Source: Marinobacter algicola DG893 (GTDB lineage Bacteria > Pseudomonadota > Gammaproteobacteria > Pseudomonadales > Oleiphilaceae). From it: a DNA stretch of 54,108 bases. The position numbers and the translations under genes are program-made. The DNA is taken from positions 1 to 54,108 of the forward strand of contig NZ_ABCP01000025.1 in assembly GCF_000170835.1 (NCBI RefSeq), in the 5' to 3' direction. Below the pieces are notes generated by a model that ran no database searches, had not been told where the DNA came from, and saw nothing but the letters and a program-made list of their open reading frames with translations. Position 1 is the stretch's first letter. The number at the start of each line of letters is the position of its first letter. This document shows, piece after piece, positions 10,111 through 16,104 of this stretch.

Positions 10111-10956
10111 ATGACGTACCAAGCAACCATAGTTAATGTGATGATTGCTTCTCCGTCGGACGTAGCGCAGGAACGCCGCTTGGTTCGAGATGTGATCGGG
10201 GATTGGAATGCAGTTCATACCGAGGACAAGAAAGTCGTCTTGATGCCAGTTGGTTGGGAAAGCCATTCATCTCCGCATATGGGCCAACGCCCACAGGAAG
10301 TAATCAATAATCAAATTCTCGCCAAGTGCGATCTTTTAATCGCCGCTTTTTGGACGAGAATCGGTAGTCCTACCGGTGAGGCTCCAAGCGGAACTGTGGA
10401 AGAAATCGAAGAGCACATCAAAACCGGCAAACCAGCGATGCTCTATTTCTCTTCTGCCCCCGTTCATCCGGATAGCGTCGACAATGAGCAATATTCCGCA
10501 CTCAAAAAGTTTAAGAATGAGTGTCGCCAAAAGGGGCTTGTTGAAGAATATGAATCGGTGACCGAGTTCAGAGAAAAGCTTACTCGGCAGCTGGCTCAAA
10601 CCATAAATAGGAATTTTTCACCTATTCGTTCCGAAGAAAGTGAGGGCGCTGAATTATCCCATCTACCAGGATCGGAGGTCACTCTCACGGAAGGGGCGAA
10701 AGAGCTGTTGTTCGAAGCAGCACAAGACGAAACTGGGGTGATAATGCGACTCGGCACCATGGAAGGAACGCATGTTCAGACGAATAGTAGGGAGTTCAGT
10801 GATCTCGGTGATCCGAGGTCAGAGGCAAAATGGCGGGCTGCGGTAGATGAGCTACACGGGGGAAACCTTATTGAGGATAGAGGCGGAAAAGGTGAAGTGT
10901 TCTTCATGACTAATAAAGGCTATGAGGTTGTAGAGAAATTAGAATCAACTACCTGA
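10111..10956 (+). CDS. DUF4062 (TIR-like) protein with C-terminal winged-helix-like region, cassette gene
   Basis: A 281-residue protein. Residues 6-180 have the DUF4062 pattern: a beta strand followed by IASPSDVAQERR, then VVLMPVGWES, a helix ending in NNQILAKCDLLIAAFWTRIG, and a KPAMLYFSSAPV strand. This is the Rossmann-like, TIR-related domain often found at the N-terminus of NTPase sensors. Here no NTPase follows; residues 195-281 look like a small winged helix (FFMTNKGYEVVEKLE). AGGAGGAACA precedes ATG 10111, while the cassette boundary TTGGGC lies just upstream at 10090. A signalling or effector role, possibly antiphage, is inferred from the domain family. Confidence 0.78.
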   Translation: MTYQATIVNVMIASPSDVAQERRLVRDVIGDWNAVHTEDKKVVLMPVGWESHSSPHMGQRPQEVINNQILAKCDLLIAAFWTRIGSPTGEAPSGTVEEIEEHIKTGKPAMLYFSSAPVHPDSVDNEQYSALKKFKNECRQKGLVEEYESVTEFREKLTRQLAQTINRNFSPIRSEESEGAELSHLPGSEVTLTEGAKELLFEAAQDETGVIMRLGTMEGTHVQTNSREFSDLGDPRSEAKWRAAVDELHGGNLIEDRGGKGEVFFMTNKGYEVVEKLESTT

Positions 10957-10958
10957 AA

Positions 10959-10999
10959 GCCCAACAAGTCTGGCGCGGAAGATGTCGACATTGTTGATT
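10959..10999 (+). repeat. Short or truncated attC (R'' plus hairpin)
   Basis: GCCCAAC at 10959-10965 fits RYYYAAC and is the exact reverse complement of GTTGGGC at 10089, the left end of the same cassette. AACAAGTC then pairs with GACATTGTT, one A bulged. The best R' candidate, GTTGATT at 10993, breaks the consensus at one position, and 41 bases is short for attC, so the right half may be deleted or altered. Confidence 0.55.
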
Positions 11000-11017
11000 A
11001 CCATTAGGAGGTAACTC

Positions 11018-11332
11018 ATGCGCAACATTGATGCTGTAAAACCAGGCGAGTTACTGAAAGAAGAGTTCCTTGGGCCGATGGGTATTTCTCAATACCGCCT
11101 GGCTAAAGAAATTGGGGTGCCTGCTCAGAGAATAGGCCAGATCATCGCGGGAAAGCGTTCGATTACCGCAGACACGGACCTGCGACTTTGTCGCTTCTTT
11201 GGTTTGTCCAATGGCTACTGGTTGCGAGCTCAGGCAGCCTACGACACTGAGATTGCCGAAGATGCCCTAGAGGATCAGTTGAAGAATATTCGTCCGTGGA
11301 CTGCTGTATCCCAAATCGCTCACAGGGCATAA
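11018..11332 (+). CDS. higA: HigA-family antitoxin (XRE helix-turn-helix), without a HigB partner
   Basis: A 104-residue protein with the HigA opening VKPGELLKEEFLGPMGISQYRLAKEIGV and the helix-turn-helix PAQRIGQIIAGKRSITADT, which is characteristic of the HigA addiction-module family. TAGGAGGTAACTC places the ribosome binding site 7 bases before the ATG. In its usual operon the RelE-like toxin HigB lies directly upstream, but only 61 bases separate this gene from the DUF4062 gene, so the toxin is absent. It may act as a solitary repressor or protect against a toxin encoded elsewhere. Its stop lies in GCATAACC, which resembles the R'' region of attC site 1, but no matching R' follows. Confidence 0.85.
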   Translation: MRNIDAVKPGELLKEEFLGPMGISQYRLAKEIGVPAQRIGQIIAGKRSITADTDLRLCRFFGLSNGYWLRAQAAYDTEIAEDALEDQLKNIRPWTAVSQIAHRA

Positions 11333-11362
11333 CCTCGACTTACCCCGGTGCACCGCACCCGA

Positions 11363-11389
11363 AAAATCACACGATTGTCGAAAACCACG
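11363..11389 (+). repeat. Dispersed 27-bp repeat, copy 1
   Basis: This segment matches 13393-13419 at 24 of 27 positions, including an unbroken run of 15 bases (CGATTGTCGAAAACC). Both copies lie a short distance after a gene that ends in CATAACC, and the similarity continues weakly to the left (ACCGCA). It codes for nothing recognisable. Confidence 0.6.
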
Positions 11390-11398
11390 GCGCCTATT

Positions 11399-11653
11399 TC
11401 AGTAGTGGTATCGAAGCTGGGCAACGAGCAAAGCGTCATCCGTGACCTTGTAAACGATGCGGTGTTCTTCATTAATTCGGCGGGACCAGTAACCGGCGAG
11501 GCTGTGTTTGAGGGGTTCCGGTTTGCCGACCCCCTCAAACGGATCTCGTTTGGTTTCCTTGATAAGCTTGTTGATTCGATTCAGGATCTTTTTGTCGGTT
11601 TTCTGCCAGTACAGATAGTCTTCCCAGGCGTTCTCGGAGAAGATCAGTTTCAT
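11399..11653 (-). CDS. yoeB: YoeB-family mRNA interferase toxin
   Basis: This 84-residue protein has exactly the length of Escherichia coli YoeB and the same catalytic positions: E46, R65, H83 and Y84 are all present (EPLKHSLAGYWSRRI, HRIVY, RYHY). YoeB cleaves mRNA at the ribosomal A site when its antitoxin is degraded. The gene overlaps the antitoxin stop by four bases and is read from the opposite strand to its neighbours, as is common for toxin-antitoxin units carried inside cassette arrays with their own promoter. Confidence 0.95.
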   Translation of the reverse strand: MKLIFSENAWEDYLYWQKTDKKILNRINKLIKETKRDPFEGVGKPEPLKHSLAGYWSRRINEEHRIVYKVTDDALLVAQLRYHY

Positions 11654-11901
11654 TCGAGAAGTTCCTTTTCTTGGCCACCGCCTTGCTCCAGCTCGGCAAC
11701 GGATTCCAGCAAACGCCGGGCGTTTTTGGGTGCGCGCAGGAGGTAGGCAGTCTCTTGCAACGCCTCATAGTCCTCAAGGGAGATCATGACCACGGATTGC
11801 GCCTTGCTCCGGGTGATAATCACAGGAGAATGGTCTTCACAGACCTGCTCCATGGTTTTTGCCAGATTGGTTCTGGCGGCTGTGTAGCTAATGGCATCCA
11901 T
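11650..11901 (-). CDS. yefM: YefM/Phd-family antitoxin
   Basis: An 83-residue Phd/YefM protein: MDAISYTAARTNLAKTMEQV at the DNA-binding N-terminus, SVVMISLEDYEALQETAYLL in the middle, and an acidic helix at the end that should wrap YoeB. The start at 11901 is chosen over an upstream in-frame ATG because GGAG lies 7 bases before it and the longer version would cover the operator. It forms one transcript with yoeB downstream and represses it through the two TGTACA sites just upstream. Confidence 0.93.
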   Translation of the reverse strand: MDAISYTAARTNLAKTMEQVCEDHSPVIITRSKAQSVVMISLEDYEALQETAYLLRAPKNARRLLESVAELEQGGGQEKELLE

Positions 11902-11912
11902 AAGGCCACTCC

Positions 11913-11936
11913 TGTACAGGATTTTAATCATGTACA
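11913..11936 (-). promoter_or_regulatory. Paired TGTACA operator of yefM-yoeB
   Basis: TGTACA occurs at 11913-11918 and 11931-11936, 18 bp centre to centre, directly upstream of the yefM ribosome binding site. The known YefM-YoeB operator also consists of palindromes built on a TGTACA core, so these are very likely the autorepression sites. Spacing of nearly two helical turns would place two antitoxin dimers on one face. Confidence 0.8.
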
Positions 11937-12009
11937 GAATATCGTACCTATAGATATTTAACAATCGGCTGCATATGCTGCCAACGCTATTTGCTTAAGG
12001 AGAAGCAGT

Positions 12010-12339
12010 TTGAACATTACGGATTTACCCTTTGGGGTGACTGACTGGTCTGAAATTGAGAGAACGGAACATTCAGGGGAGAGGGGTATGGCTTACTGGC
12101 AGACCCGTACTTTCGGAGACATTCGCGTTCGTATGGTTGAGTACAGCCCTGGCTACATCGCCGACCATTGGTGTGCCAAAGGGCACATTCTTCTTTGCCT
12201 GGACGGAGAACTCGATACCGAACTCAAGGACGGGCGTTCCTTTACGCTCACCCCTGGAACAAGCTATCAGGTAGCAGACAACGCTGAACTCCATCGATCC
12301 TCAACGGAGCGCGGCGCCAGGCTATTCGTGGTGGATTAG
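12010..12339 (+). CDS. DHCW-motif cupin-fold protein
   Basis: A 109-residue small beta-barrel protein. The segment ADHWCAKGHILLCLDGELD around residue 51 is the signature region of the DHCW-motif cupin family, and DGRSFTLTPGTSYQVAD gives the second cupin motif. Metal binding and enzymatic function are unknown for this family. Translation begins at a TTG with AAGGAGAAGCA upstream; no ATG in the right place was found. It lies alone between the YefM-YoeB unit and an acetyltransferase, which is usual for cassette-borne genes of this family. Confidence 0.8.
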   Translation: MNITDLPFGVTDWSEIERTEHSGERGMAYWQTRTFGDIRVRMVEYSPGYIADHWCAKGHILLCLDGELDTELKDGRSFTLTPGTSYQVADNAELHRSSTERGARLFVVD

Positions 12340-12399
12340 AATCAGATATCCAGATCACACATAGGGCGTCAATACATGAAATGCATCAAGGACTGAGGC

Positions 12400-12915
12400 A
12401 TGGTCATCGCTGAAACACCCAGATTGTTACTGCGTGAGTTTTCATCAGATGATGTTGGCGCACTTGCAGAAATTCTCCGTGATCCGAAGGTAATGGAGTT
12501 TTCGACCAATGGGCCATGCACCGAGGATGATACCCGGCAGTTTATCGACTGGTGCTTAGATTCATACCAGGATCATGGTTTTGGTCAGTGGGCTGTTGTT
12601 GATCGTCTTTCTGGGTCGATTATTGGTTTTTGCGGGTTGAGCCACGTAGAGCTTGATGGCGGTCAGGAAATAGAAATTGGTTACCGCCTTGCGCCGAGTT
12701 TATGGGGGCAAGGCCTGGCGTCTGAGGCTGCAGAGGCGGCGGTGGAGTATGGCTTCTCGCACTGTCACATTGACTCGATCGTAGCGATCATCGCAACCCG
12801 CCACGTCGTTTCCGCTGGTGTGGCGGAGAAGGTGGGGTTCAGGATTGATACCCGTACCAAATACCGTGGCTGGGACGTTCTTATCTACCGCAAACGCCCT
12901 ACGGCGAGTGCCTAA
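12400..12915 (+). CDS. GNAT N-acetyltransferase (RimJ/RimL type)
   Basis: A 171-residue acetyltransferase that transfers an acetyl group from acetyl-CoA to an amine. The N-terminal TPRLLLREFSSDDV, the central IEIGYRLAPSLWGQGLASEA with its acetyl-CoA pyrophosphate loop (residues 90-109) and the late SAGVAEKVGF are standard for the RimJ/RimL group. The substrate cannot be told from sequence; ribosomal protein, small amine or antibiotic are all known in the group. The spacing to its neighbours (about 55-60 bp each side) and unrelated flanking genes suit a former cassette, but no complete attC was seen at either end. Confidence 0.85.
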   Translation: MVIAETPRLLLREFSSDDVGALAEILRDPKVMEFSTNGPCTEDDTRQFIDWCLDSYQDHGFGQWAVVDRLSGSIIGFCGLSHVELDGGQEIEIGYRLAPSLWGQGLASEAAEAAVEYGFSHCHIDSIVAIIATRHVVSAGVAEKVGFRIDTRTKYRGWDVLIYRKRPTASA

Positions 12916-12970
12916 GCCACATAGCCTTGGCAAACGCACCGGCCACATAACATGCTAACGGAGAGCAAGG

Positions 12971-13339
12971 ATGCAATTTCAAACAATCCCGATTATCCGA
13001 ATTTTTGATGAGGCAAAGGCCAGGGAATTCTATCTGGAGTTCCTCGGCATGTCGGTCGACTGGGAGCACCGCTTCGAGGAAGGCTTTCCCCTCTATATGC
13101 AGGTTTCCAGAGGTGACCTCGTTCTTCATCTCAGCGAGCACTCAGGGGACTGCACGCCCGGCTCCAAAACGTTCGTGAATACGGATGATCTTGAGGCCCT
13201 TTTCGATGAAGTAACCTCGCGTGGTTACCGCTACAGTCGCCCAGAGATTACGACAGCCTCATGGGGTGACAGGATATTCGAGGTGGTAGACCCGTTTTCA
13301 AACAGAATTCTGTTCAATGAGCGCACGTCTACCACATAA
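12971..13339 (+). CDS. Glyoxalase/bleomycin-resistance superfamily protein
   Basis: A 122-residue VOC-fold protein: FQTIPIIRIFDEAKAREFYLEFLGMSVDWEH at the N-terminus, GDLVLHLSEHSGD in the middle and a final WGDRIFEVVDPFSNRILFNE. The length and the conserved PIIRIFD...FY..FLG pattern match small glyoxalase-superfamily proteins related to bleomycin-binding proteins. These bind or modify small molecules; the true ligand is unknown. CGGAGAGCAAGG precedes the ATG. Confidence 0.85.
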   Translation: MQFQTIPIIRIFDEAKAREFYLEFLGMSVDWEHRFEEGFPLYMQVSRGDLVLHLSEHSGDCTPGSKTFVNTDDLEALFDEVTSRGYRYSRPEITTASWGDRIFEVVDPFSNRILFNERTSTT

Positions 13340-13392
13340 CCATGACGCGCCTGAGAAAACCGGAACAGCTTTATTTCCTTACCGCATCAAAG

Positions 13393-13419
13393 AAAATCGC
13401 TCGATTGTCGAAAACCGCG
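13393..13419 (+). repeat. Dispersed 27-bp repeat, copy 2
   Basis: Partner of the segment at 11363-11389, with three mismatches. It lies in the 147-bp gap between the glyoxalase-like gene and the YciI-like gene, 70-95 bases before the latter's start. The function is unknown; it may be a scar of cassette or gene-end exchange. Confidence 0.6.
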
Positions 13420-13486
13420 ATACCCAGTCGACTATCCGATGAGCCTGTCAAAGGTTTTTGATAAAACAACGATCGGGAGAAACGCC

Positions 13487-13885
13487 ATGAAATACATGCT
13501 ATTGGCCTACGGAAACGAAGAGAAATTCAACCAGATGAGCAAAGACGAGCTGGCCGAGGTTGGAGAGAAGTGCAAGGGCTTTGACGCCGAGATGCAGGCG
13601 GCGGGCGAGGTCACATGGGGTGGGAGCCTGAGCTGGAGCTCGAAGTCGATGCGCCTCAAGGAGGGCAAACTGGTAGTCACCGACGGGCCGTTCGCGGAAA
13701 CCAAGGAGGTTGTGGGCGGCGTGGTGATCATCGAAGCGCCAGACTTCGACGCAGCGGTGAAGCTCGCCTCGCTACACCCGGCAGCGCGTATGGGCGAGGA
13801 GTTGGGCTGGGGCATCGAGCTCCGCCCGATGGACCACTGCCCCGCGATCCGCGAAGCAGCTTCTAACGCTCGTCTTCAGACGTAA
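13487..13885 (+). CDS. YciI/DGPF-domain protein
   Basis: A 132-residue YCII-related protein. It begins MKYMLLAYGNEEKF, contains the family motif VVTDGPFAETKEVVGG around residue 63 and ends with GWGIELRPMDHCPAIREA. Such proteins have a ferredoxin-like fold with a conserved His/Asp pair, and some are hydrolases or dehalogenase-like, but most have no known role; they often sit next to ECF sigma factors or PhnB-like proteins. The start at 13487 has GGGAGAAACGCC upstream. The 3' end of the coding sequence is duplicated about 660 bp downstream. Confidence 0.85.
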   Translation: MKYMLLAYGNEEKFNQMSKDELAEVGEKCKGFDAEMQAAGEVTWGGSLSWSSKSMRLKEGKLVVTDGPFAETKEVVGGVVIIEAPDFDAAVKLASLHPAARMGEELGWGIELRPMDHCPAIREAASNARLQT

Positions 13886-13898
13886 GGCTGATCCAACT

Positions 13899-14104
13899 AT
13901 GGCAGAATTAGTGGAATTTCAGACCGAACGACTACGCTTGCGCCAATGGCGCGACAGCGCTCGCACCGTGTCATGGAGCGCATCGGCATGACGTACAGCG
14001 GCGAGTTTGAGCATCCCAGCTTGCCCGAGAATAGCCCGTTGCGGCCACATGTGCTTTACCGGTTGCAACGAGAGCAGTGGGAAGTAGAAAAGCCTAACCA
14101 TTAG
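13899..14104 (+). pseudogene. GNAT acetyltransferase remnant with internal deletion
   Basis: The first frame reads MAELVEFQTERLRLRQWRD, the usual N-terminus of a GNAT enzyme. A second frame, entered near 13955, reads RSHRVMERIGMTYSGEFEHP and ends VLYRLQREQWE before a stop at 14102, the usual C-terminus of the same family. The middle, about 100 residues with the acetyl-CoA site, is missing and the halves are out of frame. Even read through, it could not bind acetyl-CoA. Confidence 0.85.
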
Positions 14105-14139
14105 CCCCAGTTTGTACTGGACTTACCCTGGAGCACGCC

Positions 14140-14457
14140 ATGTCAGAAATCGCCAACACCCCCAAGCCCCCCTACTACGCTGTCATTTTCAGCAGTCACC
14201 GCACCGAGGGCGACAACGGCTACGGCGAAATGGCCGAGCGAATGGCTGAACTGGCGGCGCAACAACCCGGCTATCTGGGTATGGAATCCGCCCGGGAGGG
14301 GCTGGGCATTACGGTGTCCTACTGGGAAAGCCTTGAGGCTATTCGCAACTGGAAGCAGAACGCGGAGCATCAGGAGGCCCAGCGGCTTGGGCATCAACAA
14401 TGGTATTCGAGTTTTCGGGTGCGGATTGCGAAGGTGGAGCGGGAATATGGTATTTAA
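14140..14457 (+). CDS. Antibiotic biosynthesis monooxygenase (ABM) family protein
   Basis: A 105-residue ferredoxin-like protein: YYAVIFSSHRTEGDNGYGEMAERMAELAAQQPGYLG, then GITVSYWESLEAIRNWKQNAEHQEAQRLG and WYSSFRVRIAKVEREYG. This is the common ABM pattern in which a tryptophan (YWES) and a histidine (AEHQEAQ) are conserved. The family includes cofactor-free monooxygenases and many uncharacterised stress proteins. It stands between a GNAT remnant and a YciI remnant in a gene-scarred stretch. Confidence 0.88.
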   Translation: MSEIANTPKPPYYAVIFSSHRTEGDNGYGEMAERMAELAAQQPGYLGMESAREGLGITVSYWESLEAIRNWKQNAEHQEAQRLGHQQWYSSFRVRIAKVEREYGI

Positions 14458-14468
14458 GTCATCGTACC

Positions 14469-14548
14469 GCATCGAGCTCCGCCCGATGGACCACTGCCCT
14501 GCAATCCGCGAGGCGGAGGCTGATGGAGAACACGGGGAGCTGCTATGA
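14469..14548 (+). pseudogene. 3' fragment of a second YciI-domain gene
   Basis: Bases 14469-14514 repeat 13812-13857 with three differences and encode RIELRPMDHCPAIREAEADG, the C-terminus of a YciI protein, in a frame that ends at the TGA at 14546. No start or N-terminal domain precedes it, because the ABM gene ends only 11 bases earlier. The stop overlaps the start of the next gene as ATGA, which suggests that an intact yciI-like gene was once coupled to that VOC gene and was then removed by deletion. Confidence 0.8.
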
Positions 14549-14931
14549 CCGTTGAACTTGACCACATGATCGTTCCAGCCCGGGATAGAAAGGCTGCAGC
14601 CGAATTGCTTGCCTTCATTCTGGGGGTGCCTTGGGCAGAGTCGGGAGTGGGCCCGTTTTGTCCAGTCTTTGTAAACGAGGGGTTAACCCTCGACTTCGAT
14701 CAAGCCGATGGACACTTTCCCGTGCAGCACTACTGTTTTCGTGTGAGCGAGTCCGAGTTCGACGACATCTTGGCGAGAATCAGGGACAGAGGAATCGAGT
14801 ACAGAAGTACCCCACACGGTCCAGTGGATATGCAGATCAACACACAACACGGCGGTCGTATCGTTTATTGGAACGAACCTGATGGCCACGTATGGGAGAT
14901 CTTGACGGTCAGCTATGCGCGCCAACCATAG
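14545..14931 (+). CDS. VOC-family (glyoxalase-like) protein
   Basis: A 128-residue protein of the vicinal oxygen chelate superfamily: VELDHMIVPARDRKAAAELLAFILGV with a first metal-ligand-like histidine at residue 7, a middle PVQHYCFRVSESEFDDILARI, and a C-terminal GGRIVYWNEPDGHVWEILTVSY with the last ligand glutamate-like position. The reaction is unknown. The start overlaps the stop of the YciI remnant by four bases. The next gene, araC-like, faces it from the other strand. Confidence 0.85.
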   Translation: MTVELDHMIVPARDRKAAAELLAFILGVPWAESGVGPFCPVFVNEGLTLDFDQADGHFPVQHYCFRVSESEFDDILARIRDRGIEYRSTPHGPVDMQINTQHGGRIVYWNEPDGHVWEILTVSYARQP

Positions 14932-14975
14932 AACAAACCAACAAGTGCCTAACTAGGCGCATGTAGTCGGGCTGG

Positions 14976-15908
14976 TTATCCGCCACTCTCAATCGCCACG
15001 CTGGAACGCATCACGGCCTTGTCCCGCCCCGGTGGCGCCCCAAACAGTTTGCGGTAATCGCGGCTGAACTGGGACGGACTTTCATAGCCGACCCGGTAGC
15101 CAATACTCGCCACTTCCTGATCGCTTAACAGCAGCCGCCGGGCTTCCTGCAGGCGCACCAGCTTCTGGAACTGCACAGGCGTCAACCGGGTGATGCTCTT
15201 GAAATGCCGGTGGAAGGTCGCCGGGCTCATACTCGCCATCGCCGCCAGTTCGGCCACCCGGAAGGGCTGTTGGTAGTTTGCCTGCATCCAGGCAGTTACC
15301 CGGCCAATACGAGCAGTGTCGCTGTCCTTCAGGCCGACCTGCTGCAGGGCCGGCCCCAGCGGCGAACGCAATACCCGCCAACAGATTTCCCGACGGACAA
15401 GCGGCTCCAGCACTTCACGGTCATCCGGTTGATCAAGCAACCGGAGCAGGCGAATGACAGGATCGTACAGTTCATCCGGCATCCCGGCCGTGGACAGTGC
15501 CGGTTGTTTTGGGCACCGATACGCCATTTCCGGATGGGTCACCAGCAGCTCGGAAATCATCGCCGGATCAATCGACAGGCTCAGCGCCAGATACGGCTTG
15601 TCCGAGGTGGCCTGCACGATCCGGGAGTTCACTGGCACGTTGACGGACGCCAGTAGGCACTCGCCCTGGCGATAATGAAAGGCCGACTCCCCAACCGCCG
15701 TCACCTTGGCTCCCTGCAATACGATGCAGAACGAGGTCTGGTAAAGGGCCCGGATGGTGCCACTGGGTTCCAGGGCGCGGGTCACGCGCAAACCGTCGAT
15801 CGCGCTCTCCGGGCCGTGGGCCTGCCATTGCTGCTCGACAAGATCACGGAGCTGGCTCAGGGATGGGTTGTCCGGCTGCATTGGAATCACGTTGGGCTGG
15901 GCGGTCAT
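14976..15908 (-). CDS. AraC-family transcriptional regulator
   Basis: A 310-residue activator with an N-terminal AraC-type sensing domain (residues 35-190, including SFCIVLQGAKVTAVGES) and a C-terminal double helix-turn-helix (FRVAELAAMASMSPATFHRHFKSITRLTPVQF followed by the signature region ending SPSQFSRDYRKLFG). An open frame continues far upstream, but CAGGAGG lies 7 bases before the ATG at 15908, which fixes the start. It is divergent from an aldo/keto reductase gene 196 bp away, a common pairing in which the regulator controls the enzyme. Confidence 0.9.
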   Translation of the reverse strand: MTAQPNVIPMQPDNPSLSQLRDLVEQQWQAHGPESAIDGLRVTRALEPSGTIRALYQTSFCIVLQGAKVTAVGESAFHYRQGECLLASVNVPVNSRIVQATSDKPYLALSLSIDPAMISELLVTHPEMAYRCPKQPALSTAGMPDELYDPVIRLLRLLDQPDDREVLEPLVRREICWRVLRSPLGPALQQVGLKDSDTARIGRVTAWMQANYQQPFRVAELAAMASMSPATFHRHFKSITRLTPVQFQKLVRLQEARRLLLSDQEVASIGYRVGYESPSQFSRDYRKLFGAPPGRDKAVMRSSVAIESGG

Positions 15909-16104
15909 AGTAGCCTCCTGTTCTGATCGGATCATAGACTGTCCGGCGTCGCACTTCAGCAGGGGTACCCTCGGATTGAGATCAGGTTGCGAGGATTGTG
16001 CAATCCTCTGAGAGTTTCCGCCAACCCGCTTGGCCGTGCGTCGCCTAGTATGAACCCACTGCCCTGCTCCGGCAGGTTCCTCCATAACGAAAAGGTGATC
16101 GGCT

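Noticed and set aside
11956..11990. ATTTAAC and GGCTGCATATGCTGCC upstream of the DHCW cupin as a further attC
   Set aside because: The first core fits, and the small palindrome is real, but no R' core was found before the cupin start; it may be part of the yefM promoter region.
12916..12970. GCCTAAG...ACATAACATGCTAACG as an attC between GNAT and glyoxalase genes
   Set aside because: Cores do not fit the consensus and no clear stem forms.
14092..14104. GCCTAAC at the end of the GNAT remnant as an attC core
   Set aside because: No R' core follows within a suitable distance and the next gene starts 36 bases after the remnant's stop. The match is in coding sequence and may be chance.
14947..14964. 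GCCTAAC and AGGCGC near the end of the VOC gene as an attC or terminator
   Set aside because: Only a six-base stem with a mismatched pair is present, and no R' core follows. It could be a weak bidirectional terminator but the evidence is too small.
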